Positions 43,127 through 55,436 of a DNA stretch of 64,000 bases are shown in pieces. A program made the translations under genes and the position numbers. How positions within the stretch are numbered: the first letter of the stretch is position 1; the number at the start of each line of letters is the position of its first letter. Where the stretch lies: assembly GCF_030252325.1 (NCBI RefSeq), contig NZ_CP126981.1, positions 806,001 to 870,000 of the forward strand. The letters run 5' to 3'. The stretch is from Candidatus Mycobacterium wuenschmannii (GTDB taxonomy: Bacteria > Actinomycetota > Actinomycetes > Mycobacteriales > Mycobacteriaceae). The notes beneath the pieces were generated by a model. The model searched no databases, was not told the origin of the DNA, and saw only the letters and a list, made by a program, of their open reading frames with translations.

Positions 43127-44376
43127 CAGGCGACCCGCCTCAGCTTCGCCGCATCTTCCAGCAGGTCGGCAGTCGTTCGCACGCTGATGTCGGGTGGCGT
43201 CAGCCGGCCCGCGATCGTGCGGGAATTGGCGACGTGCTGCGGGGTGAGGATGTCGCGCAGATCCGCGGCGAGCGAGCGACTGGTGGTGGCCGAAAAGCGC
43301 CGGGCCGAACCGACTTTGAGACGTCTGATCTGAGCGGCCCAAATCGGCTGGTCGGCGGTGACCCACAGGATCAGCGTCGGGATCCCCGCGCGAAGACCGG
43401 CGGCAGTGGTACCCGCGCCACCGTGGTGCACCACGGCGCGACACTTCGGAAAGATGCTCCGATGGTTCATCGCGTCGACGATCATGACGCGGTCAGTGCG
43501 TAAACGCTCGTCGAAATAGTGTGCGCCGGAGCAGATCAACGCGCGCTCACCCAACTCCGCGCAGGCGTCGCCGATCATCCGTACCGTCGCGTCGAACGAT
43601 CGCACCGGCATGCTGCCGAATCCGAAGTAGATGGGCGGCGTCCCCGCAGCGCACCAGTCCGCGACCGCGTCGTCGGCAGCCGTCGGCACGTTCATGGTCA
43701 GTGCACCCACGAACGGCCGCCGACCGGCGCCCCGGCTCCATTCGTCCGACAGACCGGGAAAGAACAGGTCGTCGTACGCCTGGATTTCCAGGGACCCGCG
43801 TTCGACGATGCGGCGTGTCGAGGGCCCGATCGCCTTGGGCAGACCCAGTTGTCGACGCTGGTCGTCTTCCGTCGGCTTCGTCATGCGCCAGTGCGCCCAC
43901 CACAGCGCCGAAATGCCCGAGCGGATCAACGGCGAGGGGATCGCCGGCAGTATGTGGCTGTTGACGCGCACCGGAAAGCAGTGCAGTTCCGCGAGCGGAA
44001 TGCCGTGGTATTCGGCCGCATTGACGGCGAGGCCCTGCTGGACCATGCCGGTCAGCAGCAGATCGGTTCCCGCGGCGAGCGTGGTCAGCGTCGTGCCCAT
44101 CTCGGCCCAGACCTCGCCCAGATAATGCTTGCCCGCGCGCACGATCTTGACCGGAGTCCTGATGTCCCAGAAGTTGCGGATGAATTCCTCTTCGTTGACC
44201 GCTTGCGAACTCGGGCCGTAAGCGACCGCGGTGAGCCCGGCGGATTCGGTGAAGCCGATCATGTTGGGCGGGACGGCCATTCGAACCTCGTGACCACGGC
44301 GCTGCAGTTCGAGCCCGATGGCGGCGAACGGTTCGACGTCACCACGGCTGCCGTGGATGCCCAGGGCGAATTTCAT
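43126..44376 (-). CDS. GT1-family (UGT-type) glycosyltransferase of the LOS locus
   Basis: This 416-residue GT-B enzyme has the start MKFALGIHGSRGDVEPF and the donor-binding signature VVHHGGAGTTAAGLRAGIPTLI near residues 315-336. It belongs with the mycobacterial glycolipid Gtf enzymes (Rv1524/Rv1526c and the glycopeptidolipid glycosyltransferases). It probably adds a sugar early on the acyl-trehalose acceptor. GGGAGG precedes ATG 44376, which overlaps the mmpL stop (ATGA). Confidence 0.87.
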   Translation of the reverse strand: MKFALGIHGSRGDVEPFAAIGLELQRRGHEVRMAVPPNMIGFTESAGLTAVAYGPSSQAVNEEEFIRNFWDIRTPVKIVRAGKHYLGEVWAEMGTTLTTLAAGTDLLLTGMVQQGLAVNAAEYHGIPLAELHCFPVRVNSHILPAIPSPLIRSGISALWWAHWRMTKPTEDDQRRQLGLPKAIGPSTRRIVERGSLEIQAYDDLFFPGLSDEWSRGAGRRPFVGALTMNVPTAADDAVADWCAAGTPPIYFGFGSMPVRSFDATVRMIGDACAELGERALICSGAHYFDERLRTDRVMIVDAMNHRSIFPKCRAVVHHGGAGTTAAGLRAGIPTLILWVTADQPIWAAQIRRLKVGSARRFSATTSRSLAADLRDILTPQHVANSRTIAGRLTPPDISVRTTADLLEDAAKLRRVA

Positions 44377-47300
44377 CGGTCGAGCCTCCCTCCGACGCGC
44401 CGGTTCAGAGCCACCGCCACCACGGCCCGTGGCGGTTCGGTCGCGCGCCGGTTCTCGGCGGGGGGTATCGACGTCTCGTCGGTCTCCGGAACGTCGGGTG
44501 CCTCGTCCGGCGCCTCCGCCGCGAGTTGCTTCGCCAGGCGTCGCTTGGCCGCGAATGTCGGTGTCACGCGGCTTCGCAACCGCGCCAAGCGGCTACGCCG
44601 CGGCCGGGCGAGACGCTTGCGACTATGCGACCGGGACGGCCACCAGTTGCCCTTGCCCACCAGCGTGGCGATCGCCGGCACCGTGACCGTGCGCACCAGG
44701 AAGGTGTCGAGCAAGATTCCGGTGCCGAGAACGAAGCCGGCCTGCACCATCATCGTGATGCTGGCGAACAACAGGCCGAACATCGACGCGGCGAAGATCA
44801 GCCCCGCGGCGGTGATCACGCCGCCGGTGGCGCCGACCGTTCGGATCACTCCGACACGGATGCCGTGCGTCGACTCGTCGCGGATGCGGGATATCAGCAG
44901 CAGGTTGTAGTCCGCGCCGACCGCCACCAGGATGATGAACGTCAACCCCGGCACGGTCCAGTGCAACTCCTGGTGTAATCCGAACTGGAACACAATGGTG
45001 CCGATGCCTAGCGCGGAGAGATACGACAGGATCACTGAGCAGATCAGGTACAACGGTGCGACGATCGCCCTGAGCAAGCCGATCAGGATCAGGAAGACGA
45101 TGACCACCGTCGTGATGATGATGAAGTTGAAGTCTTTGTTGTAGTAGTCGCGAGTATCCCTGAGCCCCACTGAGATTCCGGCCATCGATACTCTCGCATC
45201 GGCGAGGGTGGTGTTGGGCTGGGCCTGCCGCGCCGTGTCGAGGATCGAATTGACCTGATCCATCGCGGCGATGCTGAACGGATTCAACTTCGTCTGCACC
45301 AGGTACCGCGCGGCGTGTCCGTCGGGGGAGACGAAGATTCCGGCCGCCTTCTTGAAGTCGTCTCGGGTGAGGACCTGTGGCGGGATGAAGAAGCCGGCCA
45401 TCGGTGGCGCGTTGGCGCCGTTCTTCATTGCCATCAGGAAGCCCGAGGCGTCGTTGAGGCCCGCGCCCATTTCCTTGGTCTGACCGACCAGTAGCGCGAC
45501 GGCGTCGGCCAGTTTCCGGCTGCCGTCGGCGAGTTGGTTGGCGCCGTTCTGCAGATATGCCAGTTTCGCCGACAGGCCGCCACCGCCCAGCACCTGTGTC
45601 GCGCTGTTGAGCTGGTTGACCAGTTGCTTCAACTTGTCGGTCGTCGCCCCGAGAGTGTCTGTGCCCTGGGCCGATTCGAGCTTCTTCGACAGTTCCGCGA
45701 CGCTGGTGAGCTCGCCACTCTCGTGCGCGTCGGCAATGCGCTGCAGCTGCGCACGAGCGGTGACGCAGTTCGGGTCGAGCGAACACACCGGGGTCGCGTC
45801 GAGCGCGTTGAGGATCGGGCGCGCGAGGCTGGCGACATTGTTGACGTCGACGATGTTCAGGTCGAGGTTCTGGCCCAGCTTGTGCATGTCGGTGATCAGC
45901 TTGGCGGCGTCGTCGAGCTGGTTGAGGACCTTCTGCCCGCCGAAATTCTTCTGTAGGAATGTCAGCGAATCGACCAGGCCGGTGATGTTGGGCAGCGCCT
46001 GATCGACCTGAGAACGCAAGTCACCCAGCGCATTCGCCAGCTGGTTGGCGCCGTCGGTCATGGTGTCGAGATCGCCGGTGTGGCCGTTGATCTGTTGCGA
46101 CGCGTCACCGAGCTTGTTGCCGACTTCGCCGGCCTGCCAGGCCAATCGGGCCTGTTCCAGCGACTCGCCCGTCGGCCGGGTGATGCCGCGGACCATCGCG
46201 ACGTTGGACAGCTGGCTCACCCGCTGGGCCATCTGCTCCAGGTCGGCCAGCATCTTGGGGTCGCGCATGTCCCGGGGCGACTGGATGAACAGGTACTGCG
46301 GAATGATGGTGTCGAGTGGAAAATGCTGCGCCATCACGTCGTATCCGGCCGCGCTCTCGACCGAACTCGGCAATGTCTTGCGGTCGTCGTAGTTGTAGTG
46401 CGCATAACCCGAGCAGACCGCCAGGGTGATCAGGATCAGCAGACTCGCAACCAGGTGGATCCTGGGACGGCGCACGATTCGCACACCCGATGTTCGCCAG
46501 AACCGCGTGGTCAACTCGCGGCGCGGCTTGATCCATCCGCGCCGTCCCGCGAGCGTCATGATGGCCGGCAGCACCGTCACCGCGGCGAGGAATGCCACCG
46601 TGACGGCGATCGCCAGGGCCGGCCCCACCGTCGAGAACACCGGCAACTTGGTGAAGACCATCGCGACAAAGGTCACCGCGACCGTGGCTGCGGAGGCGGC
46701 GATGACCTTTCCGATCGACCCCAGCGCATGTCGGATCGCTTGATCGGAGTCCTCGCCGAGCCTGACGTAGTCGTGATATCGGCTGATGAGGAAGACGGCG
46801 TAATCCGTGCCGGCGCCGTACACGATGCCGCTCATGAACACCATGGTCTGGGCCGAAACACCAAGGCCCAGCAGCGCCAATCCGGCGAGCACTCCCTGCG
46901 CCGTCACCAACGATATGCCGATCGTGATCAACGGCATGAGCAAGGTCAGCGGATTGCGATACACGATCAGCAGGATCAGCAGAACCATGATGCCGGTGCC
47001 GATTTCGATCACGTGCATGTCCCGCTCGCTGATCATCGTCAGGTCCGCGGCGGTGGCCGCGGGTCCGGCCAGATGCGCGGTGAGCGTCGATCCCGAGACC
47101 GTCTGCTTGATCAGCTTCGAGGCATTCTGGAAGGCCACCCCACCTTCGGCCGACCCCGCGTGACCGGCCAGGGCGATGGGCAGATACCACGCCTTCTTGT
47201 CCTTGCTGGACAGCACCTCGCGGACCTCGGGGGAGCCGAGAAAGTCCTGCAGCGACACGACATCGGCGGTGTCCTGCCGGAGTTTCTCCACCAATGTGCG

Positions 47301-47615
47301 GTAGGTGGCCTCGTCGGCCGGGCTGAGGTCCTTGTCGTCGGTCAGCACGGCCAGTACGACGTTGTCGGTTCCCTTGTCGTGGAACGCCGCAACCATCTCG
47401 CGGGCCGCCACCATCATCGGTGCGTCGTCGGGCATGATCTGCGCCTGCTTCTGCCCGATCACGACCGCCAGCGGCGGCAAGCCCAGCGAGACGCCCGCCG
47501 CCAGCGCGAGCCACAGCGCGATGACCATGAACGGGTGGCGCGTGACGACCCTGCCCAACTTCGGGTAGACGCCCGTCGCCGCGGGTGGGTCGATCACATC
47601 CGTTCGCGGCGACAT
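44373..47615 (-). CDS. mmpL12: MmpL-family RND lipid transporter (MmpL12-like)
   Basis: This 1080-residue transporter has twelve membrane helices in two halves (a single helix, a large extracytoplasmic domain, then five helices, twice). The proton-relay Asp-Tyr pairs are in GAGTDYAVFLISRYHD and VAVGADYNLLLISRIRDE. A long helical insert (about residues 480-720) and a basic C-terminal tail are present. MmpL proteins export complex lipids, here the LOS or its acyl-trehalose precursor. ATG 47615 with GGAGG upstream is used; an in-frame TTG at 47681 would overlap papA. The symbol follows the LOS-locus gene in M. marinum and M. tuberculosis. Confidence 0.87.
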   Translation of the reverse strand: MSPRTDVIDPPAATGVYPKLGRVVTRHPFMVIALWLALAAGVSLGLPPLAVVIGQKQAQIMPDDAPMMVAAREMVAAFHDKGTDNVVLAVLTDDKDLSPADEATYRTLVEKLRQDTADVVSLQDFLGSPEVREVLSSKDKKAWYLPIALAGHAGSAEGGVAFQNASKLIKQTVSGSTLTAHLAGPAATAADLTMISERDMHVIEIGTGIMVLLILLIVYRNPLTLLMPLITIGISLVTAQGVLAGLALLGLGVSAQTMVFMSGIVYGAGTDYAVFLISRYHDYVRLGEDSDQAIRHALGSIGKVIAASAATVAVTFVAMVFTKLPVFSTVGPALAIAVTVAFLAAVTVLPAIMTLAGRRGWIKPRRELTTRFWRTSGVRIVRRPRIHLVASLLILITLAVCSGYAHYNYDDRKTLPSSVESAAGYDVMAQHFPLDTIIPQYLFIQSPRDMRDPKMLADLEQMAQRVSQLSNVAMVRGITRPTGESLEQARLAWQAGEVGNKLGDASQQINGHTGDLDTMTDGANQLANALGDLRSQVDQALPNITGLVDSLTFLQKNFGGQKVLNQLDDAAKLITDMHKLGQNLDLNIVDVNNVASLARPILNALDATPVCSLDPNCVTARAQLQRIADAHESGELTSVAELSKKLESAQGTDTLGATTDKLKQLVNQLNSATQVLGGGGLSAKLAYLQNGANQLADGSRKLADAVALLVGQTKEMGAGLNDASGFLMAMKNGANAPPMAGFFIPPQVLTRDDFKKAAGIFVSPDGHAARYLVQTKLNPFSIAAMDQVNSILDTARQAQPNTTLADARVSMAGISVGLRDTRDYYNKDFNFIIITTVVIVFLILIGLLRAIVAPLYLICSVILSYLSALGIGTIVFQFGLHQELHWTVPGLTFIILVAVGADYNLLLISRIRDESTHGIRVGVIRTVGATGGVITAAGLIFAASMFGLLFASITMMVQAGFVLGTGILLDTFLVRTVTVPAIATLVGKGNWWPSRSHSRKRLARPRRSRLARLRSRVTPTFAAKRRLAKQLAAEAPDEAPDVPETDETSIPPAENRRATEPPRAVVAVALNRRVGGRLDR

Positions 47616-47658
47616 CGGGCGGGCTACCTCCGGAATAGCTTGTGGTGCAACGGGTTCA

Positions 47659-49095
47659 TCAGGCCGACTGGGTGAGCGCAACCTCGCGGATCGGCTCGGC
47701 CGAGTAGCGTCGCTCGGCCACGCGCACGTACACCGACTTCAGCAGCGTGAGGAACTGGGTGACCGACTCACGGGCGACCGGGTTGTCCGGGAACAGGACG
47801 ACCGCGCGGGTCTCGTTCTCGAGCCGGGTGACCCGGATGTCGAACTGCGCGGGCGCCCCACCGTCCTGGAAGATCCGAGCGTTGAGGCCCTCCAGCTTCT
47901 CGGTGACCAGAGCCGAAAAGGGCGGAATACCAAGGTCGATGTGGAACATCAGCGGCACCCGGCGATCCGGTCGCTGTAACCACGGGGCCAGGTCGAGGAC
48001 CCGTGCGAAGGGGACTTTGGCGAGTTCACGGCCCGAGTCGAACGATGACTGCGCGGCCCGCACGGTCTCGTCGAATGATCTCGGGCTGATCGGAACCGTG
48101 ATCGGGACGAAGCCGGTGATCCAGCCCGACGTCATGAAATCTTCGGGCGTGCTTCGGATGTCGGTGACGACGTATCCGTAGTAGGTGTCGACGCCGTTCA
48201 GCTCGCGTTCGGTCAGCGCGGCGCAGGCGAAGACGCCGCCGCTGAACCGGGCGCCCGCCGACACGCAGACGGATTCGAACGCGGCGGTCTGCTTCTGGTC
48301 GAGCAGAGTCAGGCTCATCAGGTCGCAGATGCCGGATCCGTCACCGAGCGACACCGGGCAGTCCGGAAGTGTTCCGGAGTTGCTCTCGAAGTACTCGATC
48401 CACGCCTTCACCTCCGGTGACTCGACCGTGAGCGACGACAGGTACTGGTGCTGGCGGTCGCAGTAGTCGAGATAGCTGCCCGCCTTCGGCAGGACCAGCG
48501 GCGCCCCACCGCCGGCCAGGGCGGCGTACTGCATCTGGATCTCGGGCAACAGCACGCTCGGGTAGGTCGCGTCGATGTTGATGTGATCGATCGATATGCA
48601 GAACGTGAAGTGGTTCGGGTGCTGGATGATCATGAAGCGGAAGCTGTCCCACTGCAACGGATCCGGCGTCGCCATCGCCAGGCTTTGCAACTCGTCCGGC
48701 GTCATCTCCCCGTGCTTGATGGGGACGAACTTGATCGCGGCGGGGTTGTCGATGGTCCGCCGGACGATGTCCTCGCCGGAGTACTCGAACCAGCTGTGGA
48801 ACGTGTCGTGACGTTTGAGGTGGGTGTTGATCACGTGCGTCATGGCGCGGACGTCGCATTGCCCGGGGATCTCCCAGGTGGCAATGCAGAGCCGTGACAT
48901 GTCGACACCCTTGGCCGCGAAATCGAGCCAGCTGCGCAGGTGCTCGGCCTGCATGTAGCTCGGTGGCGTCGGGTTCGCCGGCGCCTCAGCGGCTTTCGTG
49001 AGTGTCGCGGGGGTGGGTCCCCACGAGACGACCGAGCCCGGGTCCGGCACCCAGTCGTACACGCTCTTTACGGTTACTTTTCCTACTTCGAGCAT
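47659..49095 (-). CDS. Polyketide-associated acyltransferase PapA (PapA3/PapA4-like)
   Basis: This 478-residue condensation-fold protein moves acyl chains from a polyketide synthase to trehalose. The catalytic motif H-x3-D-x14-Y is intact (His171, Asp175, Tyr190; DHINID). ATG 49095 follows AGGGAGG at 5 bases, and 53 bases separate it from the pks stop. One PapA gene is present in this locus, so a second acylation would have to come from the Chp-like enzyme or elsewhere. Confidence 0.9.
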   Translation of the reverse strand: MLEVGKVTVKSVYDWVPDPGSVVSWGPTPATLTKAAEAPANPTPPSYMQAEHLRSWLDFAAKGVDMSRLCIATWEIPGQCDVRAMTHVINTHLKRHDTFHSWFEYSGEDIVRRTIDNPAAIKFVPIKHGEMTPDELQSLAMATPDPLQWDSFRFMIIQHPNHFTFCISIDHINIDATYPSVLLPEIQMQYAALAGGGAPLVLPKAGSYLDYCDRQHQYLSSLTVESPEVKAWIEYFESNSGTLPDCPVSLGDGSGICDLMSLTLLDQKQTAAFESVCVSAGARFSGGVFACAALTERELNGVDTYYGYVVTDIRSTPEDFMTSGWITGFVPITVPISPRSFDETVRAAQSSFDSGRELAKVPFARVLDLAPWLQRPDRRVPLMFHIDLGIPPFSALVTEKLEGLNARIFQDGGAPAQFDIRVTRLENETRAVVLFPDNPVARESVTQFLTLLKSVYVRVAERRYSAEPIREVALTQSA

Positions 49096-49148
49096 TGTCG
49101 CCTCCCTAATACGTTGTGAGTGGATACGAAGTCGTCATCAGCGGTCCG

Positions 49149-52100
49149 TCACGCGGGCATCGCCTCCAAGTCCGACAACTCGTCGCACAGGTGGCCCGCC
49201 AGCCCGCGGACCGTGGTGATGTGGTACGAGCTGATCCGCACGCCCGTCTCGGTTTCGATGCGGGTACGCAGTTCGAGGTTCCCCAACGAATCCAGCCCGT
49301 ACTCGGCGAGCGAACGGTTGGGGTCCACGCTGCGCCGCAGGATCAGGCTGACCTGCTCCGAGACCAGTCGGCGCAACCTGTTGGGCCACTCGTCGGTCGG
49401 AAGTTCCTCTAGTTCGCCGCGGAATTTGCCTGCCTCCGTGGCACTTTGGTCAGCGGACTGGAGAGCTTCGGCGAATCGGCTGCGCTGTGCCAGCGCGGTC
49501 AGCCACGGTGTTCCGGCGATCGAGATGTATCCGGTGTAGGCACGATCGTGGCGCAGTAGCGACTGGAACGCGTACGCGCCCTCCTGCGGCGCAATCATCG
49601 TGGTGTCACCGGTTTCGGCCAAGCCCGCGCCGCGCCCGATCTTGTCCCACGCCCCCCAGGCGATCGCGGAGGATGGCAACCCCTGAGCGCGCCGCCAGTG
49701 CGTGAACGTGTCCAGCCAGCTGTTGGCGGCCGCGTACGCGCCCTGTCCGCGCGAGCCGAGCAGGGCCGCGGCCGACGAGAACGAGCAGAACCAGTCCAAT
49801 GGCTGTCCGATCGTCGCGCGGTGCAGCTGCCATGCGCCGTAAACCTTTGGCGCCCAGTCACGGTCGATCAGGTCGTCGGAGATGTTCGTCAGCGTCGCGT
49901 CCTCGACCACGGCCGCGGCGTGAAGCACCCCGCGCACCGGCAGGCCGGTCGCCGTCGCGGCCAGCACCAGCCGCTGCGCGGTGTCGCGGGCCGTCACGTC
50001 ACCGGGTTCCACTACGACGTCGGCTCCCGTTGCGCGGATCCGGTCGATCGCCTGCTGTGCCGCCGCGTCCGGTCCAGACCGGGAACTCAGCACAATCCGG
50101 CCGCAGCCCGCGGCGGCCATCTCCTCGGCCAGGAACAGCCCCAGTCCGCCGAGGCCGCCGGTGACCACGTATGCGCCGTCCGCCCGGAAGGGACGAGCGT
50201 CGGCCGGAGGTATCAGCGCGCTGCTGACGCCGGTGCGCGGAACGTCCAGTACCAGTTTTCCGGTGTGCTCGGCCGCGCTCATCATTCGGATGGCGGTGGC
50301 CGCGTCGCCGAACGGGAGCGGCGTGAATTCGGCCGGCGGCAGGTCGCCGTCCGCGACGCGGTGAAAGACGGTGCCGAGCAATTTCCCGATGCGCTGGGGG
50401 TGCGTCTCCGACATCAGCGCCAGGTCGACGTAGTGGAATGCCAGGTTGCGCCGGAACGGGTACATGCCCAGACGGGCGTTCGCGTAGACGTCGCGCTTGC
50501 CGATCTCGACGAATCGCCCTCCGTCGGCCAGCAATTCGAAGCCGGCGCGCTGGGCGGCGCCGGTCAGCGAGTTGAGCACGATGTCGACGCCGTATCCGTC
50601 GGTGTCGCGGCGGATCAACTCGGCGAAGTCGGTGCTGCGCGAGTCGTATACATGGTCGATACCCATGCGGTGCAGCAGTTCCCGGCGCTGCGCGCTACCC
50701 GCCGTCGCGAAGATCTCGGCGCCGGCGGCCCTAGCGATCGCCACCGCGGCCTGGCCCACGCCACCGGTCGCCGAGTGGATCAGCACCCGGTCGCCGGCGG
50801 CGATCCTCGCCTGGTCGTGCAGGCCGTACCAGGCGGTGGCGTGGCCAGTCGACACCGCGACCGCCTGGTGATCGCTCAGTCCGACGGGCAGCGTGACGGC
50901 GACTCGAGCATCGCAGGTGACGAACGTCGCCCAGCAGCCGTTTCGCGAGAACCCGCCGACCCGGTCGCCGACCTCGTGGTCGGCCACCCCCGGCCCCACC
51001 GCGGTCACGACGCCCGCGAAGTCCACGCCCAATTCGGGTTCGCGCTCGTCGATGGTGGGGAACCGGCCCATTGCCATCAAGACGTCGGCGAAGTTCAGGC
51101 TGGACGCCGTGACAGCCACCTCGATCTGCCCCCGTCCCGGCGGAACGCGATCGAACGCAACGCGTTCCAGCGTCTCGAGGTCACCCGGCACCCGAACTCT
51201 CAGCCGCACACCAGCTTCCGCGTGCTCGACCAGCCGCGGTAGCCGCTCGTCTGGACGAAGCGGACCGGGCCGCAGGCGCGCCGCGTACCACTGCCCGCCG
51301 CGCCAAGCCGTCTCGTCCTCGTCGGCGCCGCTGAGCAACTCGCGCGCCAGTTCATCGGCAGGGGTGTCGTCGTCCGCGTCTATCTGGGTGACCCGCAGAT
51401 GCGGGTTCTCCGCTCCGACTACCCGGAGCAGGCCACGAAGCCCGGCCTGCTCCAGGTTCAGCGCGCCGTGCGGCACGACGAGTTGCGCACGCCGGGTCAC
51501 CACGAACAGTCGCGGCGACGATCCGGGTAGCTCCGTCAGTTCTCGGGCGATGCGCACCAGGTGGCGGACCTGCTCGCGCCCTTCGGTCAGGCTCTGTTCG
51601 TCGGTGACCCCGCGCCGTGGCGGCGTCACGACGACCACGCCGGCGAACTCGTGTGCGCGTAGGCAGTGGGCGAGCTGTTCGGCGATGCGCGGGTGAGCGG
51701 ACCGCGGCGACCACGTCACGGAGGTAACGTCGCCCGCGCGTACGGCGATCGTGTCGCCCAGCGACGTCGTCAGCGGATCTGCGTCATCGGAGGTGTTGAC
51801 CAGCAACCAGTTTCCGGCCGCTGCTGGGTCGGACGCGGGCAGCGACCGCGGTTGCCATTCGATGGTCAGCAGGCTCTCACCGAGCAGGCGATCGCGGTGA
51901 GCGCTCTCCGAGACTCCGGTGCCCATCTGCAGTCCACGCGCGGTGAGCAGCACGGTGCCGTGCGCGTCGACGAGATCGAGGTCGGCGTCCAGGCAGGTAC
52001 CGGATGCGGTCACCCGCGCGTAGCAGTAGCGGGCGTCGCGAGTCGGTCCGTACTGGCGCAACCGGCGCACGCCGAGTGGGAGCAGCAGGCCGCCGTTGCC

Positions 52101-55100
52101 GATGTGGCGCGCGCCGGGATGGGCGGCGACGGATTGGAAGCAGGCGTCGAGCAGCGCGGGGTGCACTCCGAACGCATTCTGGCCCGTGCGAACCGAATTG
52201 GGCAGGCCGATCTCGGCGAAGATGGTCGCCCCCGCCCCATCGCCGGTGTGCACGGCGGCCAGGCCGGTGAACGCAGCCCCGAATTGGATGCCGCGTCGGT
52301 CGAACGCCTCGCGGACGTCCGCGCCATCCATCCGAACGGTGTGAGCGGCGCGTAGTGCGGGCAGATCGTGCGCGGGTGGGCGGTCGTCATCGATCGCGGC
52401 CAGCACGGCCGAGGCCCAGCGGGTGTGGGTACCCTCGGTGTTGGATTCCACGGAAAAGGTTGCCGCCGTAGGGGTCTCGAGGGTTGCGACTGCCCCGACG
52501 GTGGTGTCGGCATCCAGCAGCAGCATCTGCTCGAAGCGGATGTCGCGGACTTCGCCGGACTCCCCGAAGACCGCGCGGGCGCCGGCCAGGGCCATTTCGC
52601 AGTAGGCGGCCCCGGGCAAGGCGGCCACCCGGTTGATTTGATGATCGGACAGCCACGGTGACCCGGCCGTCCCGACACCGGACTGCCAGACGTGCCGTTC
52701 GGGCTCCTCCTGCAGTCGGACATGGGGGCCGAGCAGCGGATGGACGGCGACCGAAGCGCCGCCCGCGCCCGGCGACTCCCGCGGGGTCAGGATCAGCCGG
52801 CGATGCGTCCAGGTCGGTAACGGCGCATCCACCAGGCGTCCGGTCGGATACAGCGCCGCGAAGTCCAGCGCCGCGCCCGCCGCGTAGAGGTCGGCCAGTA
52901 GGCCGCGCAACCCGTGCGGCATCGGTTGCTGCCGACGCATCCCGGCCAGTGCCGCCGCGGGCGTCTCGAGGTGCCGGGCGGTCTGCTCGACCGCCCGGGT
53001 CAGAAGCGGGTGCGGCGACAATTCGGCAAACACCCGGTAGCCGTCCTCCAGGGCGGCCTGGACGGCAGCGCCGAATCGCACCATCTGCCGGAGGTTTTCG
53101 ACCCAATAGTCGGCGTCGCAATACGGCTCGTCGCGTGGGTCGATCGAGGTGGCCGAGTAGTAGGGGATGGTCGGCGACATCGGTTCGAGGTCGGCCAGGA
53201 CCTCGGTCAGCTCGTCCAGAATCGGGTCGACCTGAGGGGAGTGCGACGCGACGTCGACCGCCACTTCGCGGGCCATGACGTCGCGGGCCTCCCAGCCGGC
53301 GACGAGGTCGCGGACCGGGGCGGTCGCGCCACCGATCACCGTGGATGTGGGGGAGGCCACCACGGCGACCACGACGTCGTTGATCCCCCGATCCGCGAGT
53401 TGCGAAAGCACCTGCTGCGCAGGGAGTTCGACGGACGCCATGGCGCCACCGCCCGCCAGGCGCAGGCACAGCCGGGCTCGCCGGCAGATCACCCGCACGC
53501 CGTCCTCGAGCGACAGCGCGCCGGCGACGACCGCGGCCGCGACCTCACCGAGCGAATGCCCGATGACCGCGCCAGGTACCACGCCGTAGGACGTCATCGT
53601 CGCGGCTAGGGCGACCTGCATCGCAAAGATCGTCGGCTGCACGCGGTCGATGCCGGTCACCGTCTCGACTGAGGTCATGGCCTCGGTCACCGAGAAACCG
53701 GACTCCTCGGCGATCAGCGGCTCCAGCCGCGCGATGGTCGCGGCGAAAACCGGCTCGCCCGAGAGTAATTCGGCACCCATCTCGGCCCACTGCGAACCCT
53801 GCCCGGAGAACACCCAGACGGGCCCGCGGTCGTCGTCGCCCAGCGCGGGTTGATACGGCAGATCGCCCCCGGCAATATCGCGCAGCTCGGCGGCCAGCTC
53901 CGGCAGGTCGGCCGCCAGCACTGCCGTGCGGACGGGTCCGTGTGCGCGGCGACGTGCCAGCGTGTACGCGGCGTCGCGGAGGGTGACGTCCTCCGCGTGG
54001 CGGTCCACCCAGTCGGCGAGTCGCTCGGCCGTGGACCGCAGCGCATCGACCGATGTCGCGGACACCGGGACCAACAAGGGTTCGCGCGTAACCGAATCGA
54101 CTGCGACACCGTTCCGTTCGGCGGTCGCCGATGTGGCGTCGGCCGCCTGCTCGATGATCGCGTGCGCATTGGTGCCCGACATGCCGTAGGAGGACACCGC
54201 GGCGCGGCGCGGACCCGTGCCGTCGCCTGGCCAGGCCGTGAGATCCTGCGGCACAAACAGATTGGTGTCGATCCGGGCCAGATCCTCGGGCAGTTCCGTG
54301 AAGTGCAACATCCGTGGGATGGCGCCGTGCTGCACCGCAAGGATCGCTTTGATGAGGCCCACCGTGCCCGCCGCGGATTCGGTGTGGCCCAGATTGCTCT
54401 TGACCGAGGCCAGCGCGCAGGGACCGTCGACGCCGTAGACCTCGGCCAGGCCGCGGAACTCGATGGGGTCCCCGACCGGGGTTCCGGTGCCGTGCGCCTC
54501 GACCATGCCGATGCTGGCCGCCTCCACCCCGGACGCTTTCAGGGCGGAACGGTAGGCGGCGACTTGCGCATCCATTGACGGCATGGTGATGGTGTCGGAT
54601 CGGCCATCCTGATTGGTTGCGGTGCCGCGGATTACGGCCAGCACCCGGTCGCCGTCCCGGATCGCGTCCGGCAGTCGCTTGAGCAACACCATCGCCGATC
54701 CCTCGGCGCGGACGAACCCGTTGGCCTTGGTGTCGAAGGACTGGCAGCGCCCGGTCGACGACAGCATGCCGATCGCCGACATCGACGCGTTCAATCGCGG
54801 CTCCAGCATCAACATGCAACCGCCGGCCAGTGCGAGGTCGCTCTCGCCCTCGTGCAGGCTGCGGCAGGCCATGTGCACGGTCACCAGGCCTGACGAGCAC
54901 GCCGTGTCCATGGTGACGGCGGGACCGCTGAGCCCCAGCGTGTAGCTGATCCGTCCGGACGCCATGCTGAACGCGGTGCCGGTGTATCCGTACGGCTCCT
55001 CCAGCGCGCCCGCGTCGCCGGTGACAAGCGTGTAGTCGTCGTGCGCCAGACCGACGAAGACGCCAGTCGCAGAGTCCGCGAGCGTGGCCGGATCGACCCC

Positions 55101-55430
55101 GCCGTGTTGGATTGCCTCCCAGGATGTTTCGAGCAGCAGCCGATGCTGTGGATCGATTGCGGTTGCCTCGCGGTCGCTGATGCCGAAGAACTCCGAGTCG
55201 AAGCCCGCGACGTCGTCGAGGAATCCGCCCCACTTGGTCACCGACCGGCCCGGCACGCCCCGCTCGGGGTCGTAGCGGCTCTCGGCATCCCAGCGCTCCG
55301 TGGGGATTTCGGTGATCAGGTCGTCACCGCGCAGCAAGGCATCCCAGAGCCGTTCGGGGGAGTCGATGCCGCCGGGGAGGCGGCACGCCATCCCAATCAC
55401 CGCGACGGGCGTGACGTGAGGCTCAGCCAC
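49149..55430 (-). CDS. Mycocerosic-acid-synthase-like type I polyketide synthase (Pks5 paralogue, downstream copy)
   Basis: This single-module iterative synthase of 2093 residues has the order KS-AT-DH-ER-KR-ACP. The KS cysteine is in DTACSSG (about residue 178); the AT has GHSLGE and the VASHSPQ segment typical of methylmalonyl-using Mas-type enzymes. [39 protein letters not shown] and ACP YGLDSLG follow. It should extend a FAAL-activated starter with methylmalonyl-CoA into methyl-branched acyl chains for LOS. The start is GTG 55430 with GGAGGGGAG upstream, 6 bases after the stop of its paralogue. Confidence 0.93.
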   Translation of the reverse strand: MAEPHVTPVAVIGMACRLPGGIDSPERLWDALLRGDDLITEIPTERWDAESRYDPERGVPGRSVTKWGGFLDDVAGFDSEFFGISDREATAIDPQHRLLLETSWEAIQHGGVDPATLADSATGVFVGLAHDDYTLVTGDAGALEEPYGYTGTAFSMASGRISYTLGLSGPAVTMDTACSSGLVTVHMACRSLHEGESDLALAGGCMLMLEPRLNASMSAIGMLSSTGRCQSFDTKANGFVRAEGSAMVLLKRLPDAIRDGDRVLAVIRGTATNQDGRSDTITMPSMDAQVAAYRSALKASGVEAASIGMVEAHGTGTPVGDPIEFRGLAEVYGVDGPCALASVKSNLGHTESAAGTVGLIKAILAVQHGAIPRMLHFTELPEDLARIDTNLFVPQDLTAWPGDGTGPRRAAVSSYGMSGTNAHAIIEQAADATSATAERNGVAVDSVTREPLLVPVSATSVDALRSTAERLADWVDRHAEDVTLRDAAYTLARRRAHGPVRTAVLAADLPELAAELRDIAGGDLPYQPALGDDDRGPVWVFSGQGSQWAEMGAELLSGEPVFAATIARLEPLIAEESGFSVTEAMTSVETVTGIDRVQPTIFAMQVALAATMTSYGVVPGAVIGHSLGEVAAAVVAGALSLEDGVRVICRRARLCLRLAGGGAMASVELPAQQVLSQLADRGINDVVVAVVASPTSTVIGGATAPVRDLVAGWEARDVMAREVAVDVASHSPQVDPILDELTEVLADLEPMSPTIPYYSATSIDPRDEPYCDADYWVENLRQMVRFGAAVQAALEDGYRVFAELSPHPLLTRAVEQTARHLETPAAALAGMRRQQPMPHGLRGLLADLYAAGAALDFAALYPTGRLVDAPLPTWTHRRLILTPRESPGAGGASVAVHPLLGPHVRLQEEPERHVWQSGVGTAGSPWLSDHQINRVAALPGAAYCEMALAGARAVFGESGEVRDIRFEQMLLLDADTTVGAVATLETPTAATFSVESNTEGTHTRWASAVLAAIDDDRPPAHDLPALRAAHTVRMDGADVREAFDRRGIQFGAAFTGLAAVHTGDGAGATIFAEIGLPNSVRTGQNAFGVHPALLDACFQSVAAHPGARHIGNGGLLLPLGVRRLRQYGPTRDARYCYARVTASGTCLDADLDLVDAHGTVLLTARGLQMGTGVSESAHRDRLLGESLLTIEWQPRSLPASDPAAAGNWLLVNTSDDADPLTTSLGDTIAVRAGDVTSVTWSPRSAHPRIAEQLAHCLRAHEFAGVVVVTPPRRGVTDEQSLTEGREQVRHLVRIARELTELPGSSPRLFVVTRRAQLVVPHGALNLEQAGLRGLLRVVGAENPHLRVTQIDADDDTPADELARELLSGADEDETAWRGGQWYAARLRPGPLRPDERLPRLVEHAEAGVRLRVRVPGDLETLERVAFDRVPPGRGQIEVAVTASSLNFADVLMAMGRFPTIDEREPELGVDFAGVVTAVGPGVADHEVGDRVGGFSRNGCWATFVTCDARVAVTLPVGLSDHQAVAVSTGHATAWYGLHDQARIAAGDRVLIHSATGGVGQAAVAIARAAGAEIFATAGSAQRRELLHRMGIDHVYDSRSTDFAELIRRDTDGYGVDIVLNSLTGAAQRAGFELLADGGRFVEIGKRDVYANARLGMYPFRRNLAFHYVDLALMSETHPQRIGKLLGTVFHRVADGDLPPAEFTPLPFGDAATAIRMMSAAEHTGKLVLDVPRTGVSSALIPPADARPFRADGAYVVTGGLGGLGLFLAEEMAAAGCGRIVLSSRSGPDAAAQQAIDRIRATGADVVVEPGDVTARDTAQRLVLAATATGLPVRGVLHAAAVVEDATLTNISDDLIDRDWAPKVYGAWQLHRATIGQPLDWFCSFSSAAALLGSRGQGAYAAANSWLDTFTHWRRAQGLPSSAIAWGAWDKIGRGAGLAETGDTTMIAPQEGAYAFQSLLRHDRAYTGYISIAGTPWLTALAQRSRFAEALQSADQSATEAGKFRGELEELPTDEWPNRLRRLVSEQVSLILRRSVDPNRSLAEYGLDSLGNLELRTRIETETGVRISSYHITTVRGLAGHLCDELSDLEAMPA

Positions 55431-55436
55431 AGCCGT

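Noticed and set aside
47616..47681. A longer MmpL starting at TTG 47681
   Set aside because: It would overlap the end of papA, and the ATG at 47615 has a GGAGG sequence upstream.
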